NCBI GenBank assembly: GCA_958450365.1
Contig: CAUEEP010000607.1
Span: forward strand, 1 to 64,000
Source: Mesorhabditis belari
Lineage: Eukaryota; Nematoda; Chromadorea; Rhabditida; Rhabditidae
Reading direction: 5' to 3'
Length of the DNA: 64,000 bases
Of this stretch, positions 42,180-53,800 are shown in pieces. Position numbers and translations under genes: made by a program. How positions within the stretch are numbered: the stretch's first letter is position 1; each line of letters starts with the position of its first letter. The notes below the pieces were generated by a model that was given only the letters and a program-made list of their open reading frames with translations, made no database searches and was not told the origin of the DNA.

Positions 42180-45100
42180 ATTATGAATGCATTTGTGAAA
42201 AAAGATCCGTTTTGCTGAAGATGCACCCTACAAGTAAAAAGTGAGAACTTAAAAGAGTCAATCTACGTCCAAAACTAGTGCTCTACTCCGCTTGCGATTT
42301 AAACATCAAACAAACGCTTGTACATAATTGTTTCCAGTTTCTCTAAAAAGATTTGATAACTATTTTCCTTCCCAAATGGCGCGTAGTTGTCATCTGTGAA
42401 CCGGGATCGCTGCTAAATTCCAACTCTGAATAACAAAAAGGTAGAATTTTTAATTTTTCAAGTCAAGTTTCCGCTTTTTAGGCCTTCAACTTTCGATTAG
42501 CAAGCGTCAATATTCAGGTATGTGATAAAAATAAAAACCTAATGGAAATTGATGTGCTCGTTAGATTGGGGTTGTGTATGCAGTTGTCTTTGAGTTTTAT
42601 TTCACAAAAATTGGGATTGGGGAAGGAGGAAGGGAAGATGAGAGAAAAGGGAAGGAGAGCAGACAAGCTAGTGCCTATATATAGAAATCAGAATTGGAAC
42701 TGAAAATGGTTATGGAATCTTTGAATTAAACTGGACACACTTATGTCTCTATTTAGTTCCTCGAAAGCCCCTTTATAGCAACAGTTGAAAAGTACGAAAT
42801 TCAGAAAAATTATATGATATCAAATTTATAACACAAAAGAAAATAGCAAACCTTGAAAACCGCTTTATGGTTTTTATTTAGTTCCTCTCTATCTTCCTTA
42901 AACCTCCCTCCCGAGAATGCAGGGATTCAAGACGGTCAAAGAATCCCGATCTAATCATACGAACGAGCGGTGAATATAGAGGGTTTTCAAGGAGCTTAGA
43001 AGGAGCTTTATAGGAACCCAGTAGGGACTATAAGGGAGCTTTCTAGCCGTTTTAAAGGAGCTTTATAGGAATTCATAATCCCCATCCCTATTTGGGCACT
43101 CAAATTTACATCCCGCATTGTTGCGGGATGTAAATATATTTTTCATTTTTCTATATTGGATCTTTTTACTTTCTATCTTTCTATATCTTTTTACATCTTT
43201 CTATCGTTCTATATCTTTCTACTTTTTTCTATATTTTTCTATCTTTTTAAATATTGCTATCTTTCTACATCTTTCTACATCTTTCTACATCTTTCTACAA
43301 CTTTCTACATCTTTCTACATCTTTCTACATCTTTCACAGCTTTCAGGCCTGAAACCCTTTTCAGGCCTGAAAAGGCTTTCAGTACTGAAAAGGCTTTCAA
43401 TACTGAAAAGGCTTTCAGGCCTGAAAAGGTTACGGTACTGAAAGCCTTTTCAATACTGTAACCCTTTTCAGGCTAAAAGATGGAGGTAGTTGTTTTTATT
43501 GGGTTGGAGTTGTTTTTATTGGGTTGGAGTTGTTTTTATAAACAAATGAAATAAATTGTTGAATTGACAACCGCAAATGAGCTAAAACTCAAATTTATTG
43601 TGTGAAAACAATGGCAGTTTCAGCCAACTCTTATAATTATAATTTTAATAACCCTTTAATTTAAACAGATAAAACTTTCCGAACATTCCAGATACCATTA
43701 CCGTGAAGTGAAATCGAAATTGTTTTTGATCGAAAACTCTAAAAGAATCACACCAAGAATACACATTTGGGTTTCAACTCAGGCATGGCTCAAAACTCTC
43801 TTCTCTCATTTCTCGGGATCGATTTCGCTGAAAAGCTTCGTTTGGAAGAACATATCTCTCCAAATGCAAACGCTTTCATTGGAAAGACTCCAATGGTTAT
43901 GTTAAGAAATGTCACGCACGAATGTTATGCAAAATCGGTCAGTGATTCTCAATAATTCTTCATGAATTTCAATTTTAGCCGCAAGCTCGAATATTTGAAC
44001 CCAACATGTTCTGTAAAAGATCGAATCGGATATGCATTTCTATCTTTCTATCTTTATATCTTTCTATCTTTTTATATCTCTCTATCTTTCTATATTTTTC
44101 CGCTTGGACCGCTTGGAGGACTTGAAAGTTTCTTTCTATCTTTTTCTTTCTATATCTTCTACCTTTTTATTTTATCTTTTTATCTTCGTATATCTTTCTA
44201 TCTTTCTATCTTTCTATCTTTCTATATCTTTATATCTTGCCATCTTTCTATATATTTCTATCTTTCTATGTTTCTAGCTTTAAGCAGCTTTAAAGGAGTT
44301 TTATGGGAGCTAAATAAGGACTATAAAGGAGCTTTCAAGGAGTTTTATAGAAACTAAATTTGGACGATAAACGAGCTTTCACGGAGCTTTCAAGGAGTTT
44401 TATAGAAACTAAATTTGGACGATAAACGAGCTTTCACGGAGCTTTCAAGGAGCCGGATAGGAACTAAATAAGTTGATAGAGGAGGTTGATTCTACGAAAG
44501 ATAGAAAGATAGACAGATAGAAAGATATAGAAAGATAGAAAGATAGGAAGATCGAGAGTATCAAAATATAGAAAGATAGAAAGATAGAAACTGACTGGCT
44601 CTAAAATAAAAAGTTCACAAACAACGCAAAGCGTTGTTTGGGAACCCCCTGGAAGTCAAAAGATCCAAAAAAACATTTCACAATTCTTTGTAGAGAAGAT
44701 GAAGAAGAAATAGTGTGTCTTGAGTGAAGAGTACCGAGCGCGCACATAATATTTCTTTACACGCAGACCGGTCCTTACCAAAAGACGCTAGATGTCAACT
44801 GTAAACAAGACTTTGAAAGAGCTTTCAGGCGGCTTTGAAAGAGTGTAGGAAATAAATAGGGACTATAAACGAGACAAAAGTAAATTCTTCTTAGTACCTG
44901 ATCCAAGTTGTGGAAGATAGCATTGCTAGAGCCTAGCAGCCAAGTTGATGTTAATATTTAGGAAAATGTCATTAGGCGCTCTTACGCCCACTACATTGAC
45001 GCTGAATGATATACGTGCCGGTAAATTTTAAATTCAATGTTGTGAGAAGAAAGATAGGTACTGATTCAACACATTAGGTGAACAAAATGGCTGCTATTAA

Positions 45101-46672
45101 TGTGCTCGAACGTTCTTATTTCAGGAGTGAGACGTTGTGGTTACAAGGTTGTAACATCGATTTAAGAAACTGGTTGATTTTTATTTTTTGACTCTAGCTA
45201 AACTGCAAGGAATTTTCGAGAATAAAAATTGAATTGATTGAAAAAATTGATGGCCCTGTTGTGAACTTTTTCTCCATTTCTATCACTGTTTTAAAACTAC
45301 ATTCCATAAATTCTTATAGCTAAGTTTTTTCCTTTGTTAAAAGTAATTTTCAACCAACCATGTGTTATTTGAGATGAGCCTCACGTTCCCCAATAGAAAC
45401 CCACTTTTGAAAGCCCTAAATTGATTAACGATTTTAAACTCGACGGCTTGTTGAGCTTACTTATGATTAGATTTTAGTATTAACTGACGATAATCTCTTT
45501 CAATACTGAAACCCTTTCAGGCCTGAAAAGATTTTCAATACTGAAAAGGCTTTCAGGCCTGAAAAGGCTTTCAGTACTGAAAAGGCTTTCAATACTGAAA
45601 AGGCTTTCAATACTGAAAAGGCTTCGGGGCCTGAAAAGCTTTACAGTAGTGAAAAGGCTTGCAGTACTGAAAAGCCTTTCAGGCCTGAAACAACTTTCAA
45701 TAGTGAAAGGGCTTTCAGGCCTGAAAAGGCTTTCAGGCCTGAAAGCCCTTTCACTATTGAAAGTACTGTAACCCTTTTCAGGCTAAAAGATGGAGGTAGG
45801 TGTTTTTTGGAACCAAATGAGAACCGGATGGGAACTAAATGGGAAGTAAATGGGAAGTAAATGGGAACCGAATGGGAGCCAAATGAGAAAAGAATGGAAA
45901 CCAAAGAACCGGATGGGAACCAAATGAGGATTGAATTTGAAGCAAATTGTTTGGGTTTTATTTGCCGTCAGGAGTGGAGACGCATCCATTCTGACACTGA
46001 TACTTTGAAAACTCCCAAAATATCCAAGTTAGAAGGAGTTGATAGAAAATAGATGAAATTTATAAAACATAAATTTTCTAGGCTAAAAATCTTTTAAACG
46101 TTTGGTTTTGCATGATAATTGAGACCGAAATGTAAATTTTGATGAGTTATGCATGTAAAGAAAAATATTATAAAACTTCTTTTAGCACAAAATTTTGAAA
46201 TAATATTGTTCTTATAAGTATTTTTCATTTTTGGAAACTCAAGCGTAAAAATCAAAACATTTCCTTTATCGTAAAATATCTTTGGACTTTGGTTTCACGA
46301 TTATAAAAATTTTCTGATCAAAAAAATCATAGCGACATGTTTTCGTTGAGTCTTTGAACTTGAATATAAAAAGAAGAAGACAATGAACAAGGTTTTTTGT
46401 AGTCAAATTTGTAATTTTTGTAGTCAAATTCATATTTCTCTGAGGAAGAAATATTACAAAGTGGTGAGGAGTTTTATCGAAAGATAATTGAATATTTGAA
46501 AGTCTATTTGTAATTATTTCTCCACTGGCTAGTAAAATTTAGAACATTCATGTAAGCTTAACAGCCTAAAAGCAATTTGGGTAATTTTTGAAACTTTTAT
46601 ACTTTTTCCACTTTAATAGAGAATTTACAGGGGAAGCTCTCAATCTTGGGTCAAAATTGTGAAAAGAAAACA
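42180..46672. repeat. Right arm of the ~4.5-kb inverted repeat
   Basis: Reverse-complement partner of 2,775-7,085. It holds the mirrored parts: hairpin 43,104-43,135, TTTCTATC arrays 43,140-43,335 and 44,035-44,275, palindrome arrays 43,335-43,480 and 45,495-45,785. It carries an extra duplicated 60-bp unit near 44,340-44,450 (ACGAGCTTTCACGGAGCTTT twice) compared with the left arm. Confidence 0.9.
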
Positions 46673-47004
46673 TGATGGGTGGGCCCGGGCTCTGTGAATC
46701 CATTTTCTCTTTTCCATCCCATTCCCCTCATTCCCTTTTCACAAAACCACCTATACTCTACACGGTCAAATCATCGTTTTACTTGCGGGATTTTTAAGCA
46801 CAAATTTATGTATCCATATTTCAAAACTAATCAAAACTAAAACCACTCGCAAAAAATTGATGCTAGCAATTGTATTTTGTATATACAGTAGCGGATTTTA
46901 GCATATTTTTGTCTTACCGAAACTTTGTTGCAATTTAAGCCATCAAACCAAAATTTGCCCTGAAAAAAATCTTCTGGAATTAGTATTTTACCAACTAAAA
47001 AATC

Positions 47005-47445
47005 CTCACATAATTTAGTCAACTTAGGTTTCAAACTTGAGCCACTTTCTTCCTAAGGCTTAAGGTCAATAAAATCAGAGGAAAAGGAAAAATTGTCATT
47101 GTTGAGTGGATTAAATGAATGGAGGATGCCCATAGTGGTTATCATGTCGTTGTTTGTCCGTTCTCATCTCTCTTGTTAACAAATAACAAAGTAAGCTTCG
47201 GCAACAGCCTAAAAGCAATTTGCCTGACTCGAGCCGACTTTTCCCCACATTTAATGGGTAGAACAAACTGTAGATGTAGAATAGAAGCAGTTGAACAAAG
47301 CAATCGGAACAGACTGTAGCTGTAGAATAGAAGCAATAGAAAAAGCAATCGAAAAAAGCAATTGAACAAAGGAATTGAACAAAGCAAGCTAAAAAGCTTT
47401 TTCTGCCGTGTTTTGATTGCCCACCTGTGCAGCTAACAAAGAAAT
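47005..47445. repeat. Direct copy of 35,848-36,235
   Basis: Shares sequence from TAATTTAGTCAACTTAGG through the GAAGCAATCG repeat to CACCTGTGCAGCTAACAAAG. This copy has two more repeat units. Confidence 0.85.
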
Positions 47446-47449
47446 TTCA

Positions 47450-49985
47450 GAAAATATCAAAGCTTCTAAATGGAGTAAGGATGAATGGCGGAGTGTCAAA
47501 AGTGGCCCAAGAAAAGCTGAGAAAAGGAAACGAACGGAGAAAATTGAGTGCAAATACTCTCTAGAAGTAGTAGAATGAAAGAAAACAGAAAGTAGCCGGA
47601 ATAAAAAATGATTTTTTGATCGATAAGAATTCTCTTAAATGCATATGCAAATTTCGGAAATAGTTTATTCTTTGTGTTCATGATTTGTGTTATTCAAGTA
47701 TTGTTGTTTTAGCAATAAAAAGTTGTAAAGATTTTGATAAATTGCTTTTTCAAGTTCGTACTTGTCGCTATTAAAATTTTAAAATTAGTGCAAAAAACGT
47801 GTTTTCTTGTGGCTTTCTTGTGGCTCTCAGACCATCTCGAGCTAGCTCAACAATTAGACTATCTCGTAAATCAGCAATAGATTCAGCAATAAATTTAGCA
47901 ATACAATGAGCATTTAAATCTAATTTAAATTACAACTTTTAGATCCATACCTTTCTGTTGCTATATTCTTGATGTCCGTTTTGGTGAAGTGTGCCATTTG
48001 ACGATGACGGACCGGCCTGCATTTTAGAAGTAACAGTGCAAAGAGAATGGGGAAATTTTCATGCTTAAAAGTTTGTAGTACTACAAAGTTTGTCCTGGTC
48101 CTGGTATCCTGGTACAGTGCATGTGATCCTTTCGTCTTTCGCCTAAATAGTCGAACTTTGACTGTGATTTTCACCATGTTTTTATGTTATGTTTTTATGT
48201 TTTTAAAGTTTACTAAGTATTTTGTGTCTATAACCAAATTTCATAAGGCACATTTTAAGAGCGATCAAGTTGTTCATAAAATTGTCGAAATTATGAACAA
48301 GTCGCGCATGAGAATCTGAGTGATCATGAGAATGATCATCAAGTGAGCTTTTTCTCTCTTTTTTCTCCCTTTTCTCCTTTCTCTTCTTTTCTCTTTTCCA
48401 CAAATTTGTAGCAATTGGCGGGTTTCCAGACAAAAGAATTGAATTTATATAAATGATAACGGTTAATTTATAACTTGAAAACGTTTTCCGATCGTCATCT
48501 TGTAATAAACTTAGCTGCTTTATCGACTTTGCTAAAGAGTGACTCAGCCAGTAGATGCTACAGTAACCATAACTGTACTACCACTATCGTAATCCGTAAC
48601 CAAGTTACGCGGTTACTACCTTGCAGTACCAAATATTTTCCACCGTAGTCATCGAGATTACTGTAAGCTTGACTAGCTGGTATGATATCACAGCTGGATC
48701 TGATCACATTCTCTCAATCGTCTAGATTTAGACCGGCTTACGATATTCCATCGAATTCTGTATAGTACAGTCATTTGCTGTTAGATTTGTGTAACTGTGT
48801 ATTCGGTTATCTTTGAGAAATTGAAAGTTTTATTTCACAAAAGCCATGTCTATATACAGTGTTGTGAAATAAAGCAGAGAATCGAATGGATGAATGGATT
48901 GGGGAAGGAGGGAAGGGAAGCGAAGAGAGGGAAGACGAGGGAAGATGAGGGAAGAGGAAGATAGGGAAGAGGAGCGAAGGGAAGGGATGAGACAAGCGAG
49001 TGCCTATATAGAATTCAGAATTAGGGAACGGGGGTGAATGCTAATCAATTGGGACGTTTAGACCGGCAGACAAACGAATGAAATATCATTGCATGAATAT
49101 GATTGCAGACTTTGCCTGTCTCTCCGCCCGGCCTCATCGTCTCTTTCACACAAAGCAATTTTAATAGAAACATTTTTTTTCCATAAATATACAGAATCAT
49201 CAATTTTAGGGTGACTTTGATTGTGATCTAGATAATTTATGAAATAAAAGCAATACTTGTAAACTATATTATGAGTTTACAGTTTGCAATCAGTGCCAAA
49301 CGCGTTAGATGGAGAATCTTTCTATAGCTCTTCTTTCTATAGCACTTAGAATCTTTCTATAGCTGTAAATTTGCCTTCAGCTTCATTTTGTGCTCGTAAA
49401 CGCACCACTTCTCGTGCACTAGTTTTCTTGCGAAAACGAGCTGTTTATAGAACAAAAAAAACAAAGAAGAATTCGATGTGCCAGAAGGTGTACGTTTGCA
49501 ATTTTCGAAAGAGTAATGTCGAAATCCCAAATCACCCTCACATTTGATGAATAAAACAAATAAAACATAGTAAACAAAACAAAAAAATTGCATTTAAAAT
49601 CCCAAAAAATAAAAAAAAATGAAAAAATGAAAAGAAAATGAAAAGAAACTCGAAAAAGAAACATATGCGCCTATTAGAAATTTCTCAGCTTTTTTTTAAT
49701 GTATCAGAAAAGAAATTTTTGTATAAAAGGAATAATTTACGAATCGAATAGTAAAACGAAATTTGAAATAGAACAGCAAATTCACGGGATAGAATGTACA
49801 CGGCTTTGTTGTTCTTGCTTTTGATCATGAGGAATTGATTCGAAGGGGATTTATCGAAAAAGGAATTTCGGAAATACACACACTGGGAATCGACGGACAG
49901 GCCACAAATAGCATATCATGTGTAGTTGATAGCGAAATTATAAGTATAACGAAAATTGATTGGTGATTGGATGGATTAGGCCAGC
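47450..49985. other. Gene-poor AT-rich region
   Basis: No exon chain could be supported on either strand. It contains a purine-rich repeat at 48,895-49,025 (family at 24,300) and a stretch rich in TACAGTA-like words near 48,545-48,640. It separates the repeat-dense part from the hlh-30 locus. Confidence 0.5.
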
Positions 49986-49989
49986 TTAG

Positions 49990-50345
49990 GTCAAACAGAT
50001 CAGGATTACGGCAGACTAGGCTGGAGGCAGACCAGGCTGCTGGAGCCAGACTAGGCTGGAGCTAGACTAGGCTGCTGGAGCCTGACTAGGCTGGAGCTAG
50101 ACTAGGCTGCTGGAGCCAGACTAGGCTACTGGAGCCTGACTAGGCTGGAGCTAGACTAGGCTGCTGGAGCTAGACTAGGCCGGAGCCAAACTAGGCTGCT
50201 GGAGCCAGACTAGGCTACTGGAGCCAGGCTAGGCTGCTGGAGCTAGACTAGGCTGCTGGAGCTAGACTAGGCTGCTGGAGCCTGACTAGGCTGGAGCTAG
50301 ACTAGACTCCAATGCTTCGATGGAGCCAGACTAGCCTCCAATGCT
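49990..50345. repeat. Minisatellite of GACTAGGCTGCTGGAGC units
   Basis: About 17 alternating units of GACTAGGCTGCTGGAGCCA and the shorter GACTAGGCTGGAGCTA, with a diverged edge at 50,300-50,345. It lies about 540 bp beyond the hlh-30 stop codon. Confidence 0.92.
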
Positions 50346-50888
50346 TCAATGGAGTTAGACTAAAATCCTAGGCTAAGCCAGGCTTGAATTAAACATCTGT
50401 TAACTTGTATGGAAATTTGAGATATCCAATGATAGATGTGAGGATGATTTTCCAATCGACCTAGAGTTACCAATCAAATCAAATGAACCAAAATAATGAC
50501 AAAAAGAAATTTAAAAAGAAATAAAATCGTTCCTGTTGATTGTGGACCCGAGAGAGAATGGTGGGAGAAAGGGAAGAAATGGCTCAATCGGTGGGAAAAC
50601 AACCCGAGTTCGGGTCCCTGAATGAGTCTGAGTCTTTTAAACTGAATGCTGAGCCATTCCATATCCCGTTTCTTCACGTTGTCGAGATTTTCTTCGACAC
50701 AAGTTGTACGCATTTCAATGGGTTTCACCTTTAAAAAAGGGAAACACACCGGATTTACAAAGGGGGGTTTTTCGGTGATCAAATAGAAACGATATGAAGA
50801 AAGAAACGAAAATGGTTTACAAATATTTGAATGAAACTGGATACACATATGTACAAGTCGTTTGTTGTATATTTGAATAGCGAGTTCT

Positions 50889-53800
50889 TTATGAATAATC
50901 CATATTGTGATTGGCGTGCATCGGTTGGGTGTTCCCGTCGGGGCTGAAAATCGAAGAATTGAGACTTTGCGGGGAAAATTGAAATATTAGATATCCTCTA
51001 AATATCCGAAATCTTCTAAATAGCTTGACAAATGCTCCCCAAGTGGCCTGGAAACAACTTCTAAACATACTGTATAAACATACAAGAAATATTCAGCTAC
51101 AGTATTTCGGACTACAGTACTCAAAGTTTACAATATTCCTAGCTATGGTATTCTTGGACTGTTGTGCTCTAGGGTTACAGTATCCTTGAGCTACAGTACT
51201 CTTGGGCTACAGTATCCTTGGACTTAAACGCTATTGACTGTATAGCCTATGGTAAGTGCCCGTTGAAGCTTCAGCATAATCTAAACAAGGCTTAATCAAG
51301 ATTTTCGACTTCTAGGGAGCAAGTATCGTACATATTTCTATATTGGATACAATATATCCCATTTTCTTTTCATGATACCTGAAATTCGATGGATCCCACG
51401 AGATATCGGGGCTCATCTGACTGGCGGCAAGGTTTGGCCACGGGCTACCGGCTTGTGACATCAACGGGTCCGAATGGAGGAGTGGATTGTTCTGTATGCA
51501 GAGCAATTTAGATATTTCATATTTAAATCAGAATTTAGATATTAGGATTAGATTTAAATAGAATGATATATTGTTTTTATCTATTATCTCAATTCTACCT
51601 CAAGACACGACTCCATGATCAAATCGGGGAATGGCCTGTGGTGCATCCCTCTGTGGTGGTCGGGGCGGTATCTGCAAATGTTAGAGCTATTGAGAAATAC
51701 AAGTAGAAACTAGATATTGAATACTTGCTGACTATAAACTAAATAACTAATTGTAAGCTATTGAATGATTGTTACAGTATCCCGCTAATAGAAAAGGCAA
51801 GTATTTGATACAGTAATCTTCTACTGTTTTTCAATAAGCTACTGTAGCTTCTACTTTGCTTCTACTTCTACTACTTTGCTTCTACTTCTACAATAAGCTA
51901 CTGTAGCTTTTACTTTGCAACCAAATTCCACCACTTTCTGCTTCTATTCGACACTAACTTTATCTGAATACTGCAAACAATGAATAGAATATAATTAGAC
52001 AAGGTTTTGTTTGATATATTTATAACTTCTCTACCTCCATTGTGGCGTCTGATAATCTTGTGGACTTGAGCCAAAGAATTGATCGGATCCATAATGGATC
52101 CGTCCTAGCGGCGAGGCGATCGCAGCCGTCGTGTCAGAGAGTTGTGACATAAAACCCGATGAGGACTAAAAAAATAGAGAATAAGAGCAAAATAAAGATA
52201 AATTTAGGGTCCTAGTACTAGTTTCCGAAAAGAATTGCTGATTTTTTTAGTACCCAATCGGGAGCCGATTGATTGTGAGTCTTCTCGAGGGGAGACAAGA
52301 GAAGAGTTGAGCGATCGCTTACAAGTGATCCGCATGGTGTTTGATTTCGACTCTCTTCGATCTCCTGTTTGATTGGTCGAGGAGCGGAGGGGATGGCTGG
52401 GAGTGGAGGAAGCGCTTTGGTGGGCGCGTTGAGGCCATTTTTCGCCAAGATCTCCTCGAGTTCCTAGAATTGAGTGCATGGAATCTATCTTTATTTTATC
52501 TATCTTTATTTACTCGCTTAGTAGAATGGTTTAACGAGTATCTACACTACACACGACATCAATTTAACATTTATATCTACACTACTGGACAATGAAATCT
52601 CATGTTTTAGAAAAAGATCGTCACTTTCACGCGTATGTAACTCCCTTGTCTTTACCGTATTTCTAAATATTAATATTATCATTGTGTAGCCCTTGAAAAG
52701 AGCTTTCAGAAAATGTGTAACACTAATAGTTTAAACTCAAAGACAAGGGAGTTACAGACGCGCGAAAGTGACGATCATTTTTCAAATATGATATTTCATT
52801 GTCCAGCACTGTAGCTGAAGAAGCATTGAATTGAATAGTGAAGCCAAGCCAAGCCAAGCCAAGCCAAGCCAAGCCAAGCCAAGCCATTTCCCTCACTCAC
52901 CCTGACTCGATCGGCGTAGTGTTTCGCAGCGTTTTCCAATTTGTTTTGTTGTTGCTGTTGTTTAATCATGCTCTGAAAGCTCTTCTTTGCATAGAAGTTT
53001 TTTTCTTTTCACTTACATCTCGATCCTTTTGCAATTGTCGAATGTAGTCACAAGATGCTTTGAGAATCGTCCCTTGGTTTAACTTCATCTCTCTAAATTC
53101 GGCTCTAAAGAGAAAATGCCTGATAACGGGAAGTAAATATTTAGTGGCATTTTCTTGAAATTAGATTTCAACTCACTCGGAGGCTCCTTTAGGCAGCATA
53201 ACTCCTAATTCTTTGATTCGGTCGTTGATATTATAGCGACGACGGCGTTCAACTGAAAAACCTAGCTAATAAAAACTTCTGATTTCATTGATAATTATGA
53301 ATGAAATGAACTCACTCATATTGTGAATGTCCTTCTTTCTGCGATCGCGGTAGTGTTCCGGATCATCGGCACTGGGAACGGGTCCTTGCGACGAGCCACG
53401 TACCTGCAAACAATAATAATCATTTAGACATATCAGATACCTATATATCAGAGACCTATTATATCCACAGCTTACTATTATATCATAAAGTTTACCAATT
53501 GATCCATATCCGATGAGGAGGGAGCTGACGAGGAGACGACGTGGCGGAATTGCATCGCGCCTGGGATTCCCATTCCGACGGGTGAGCCTGAGTGGCCTGA
53601 ACCACCTAAATGGTTTTTTTTAAGTTCTTACAGTTTCAACTCAAATTCATAATCCCTTTTGCTCTTGGCATTAGACAAGTTTTTAGCTGAATATCTTTTA
53701 AAATTGCGTGCGAAAAATCAAGACAGAAAAAGGAGTCTTCTAGTTGTCTTCTAGCTGTCTTCAAGTTGTCTTCTAGCTGTCTTCTAGCTGTCTTCTAGCT

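Noticed and set aside
46837..47034. 65-codon minus-strand frame
   Set aside because: AT-rich, no splice sites or recognisable motif, and it overlaps the start of a dispersed repeat.
51310..51400. Read-through end of hlh-30 after exon 12 ([10 protein letters not shown]...)
   Set aside because: The GTATCATG donor and the exon at 50,943 give a conserved-looking C-terminus that is also found in the 24.4-kb copy.
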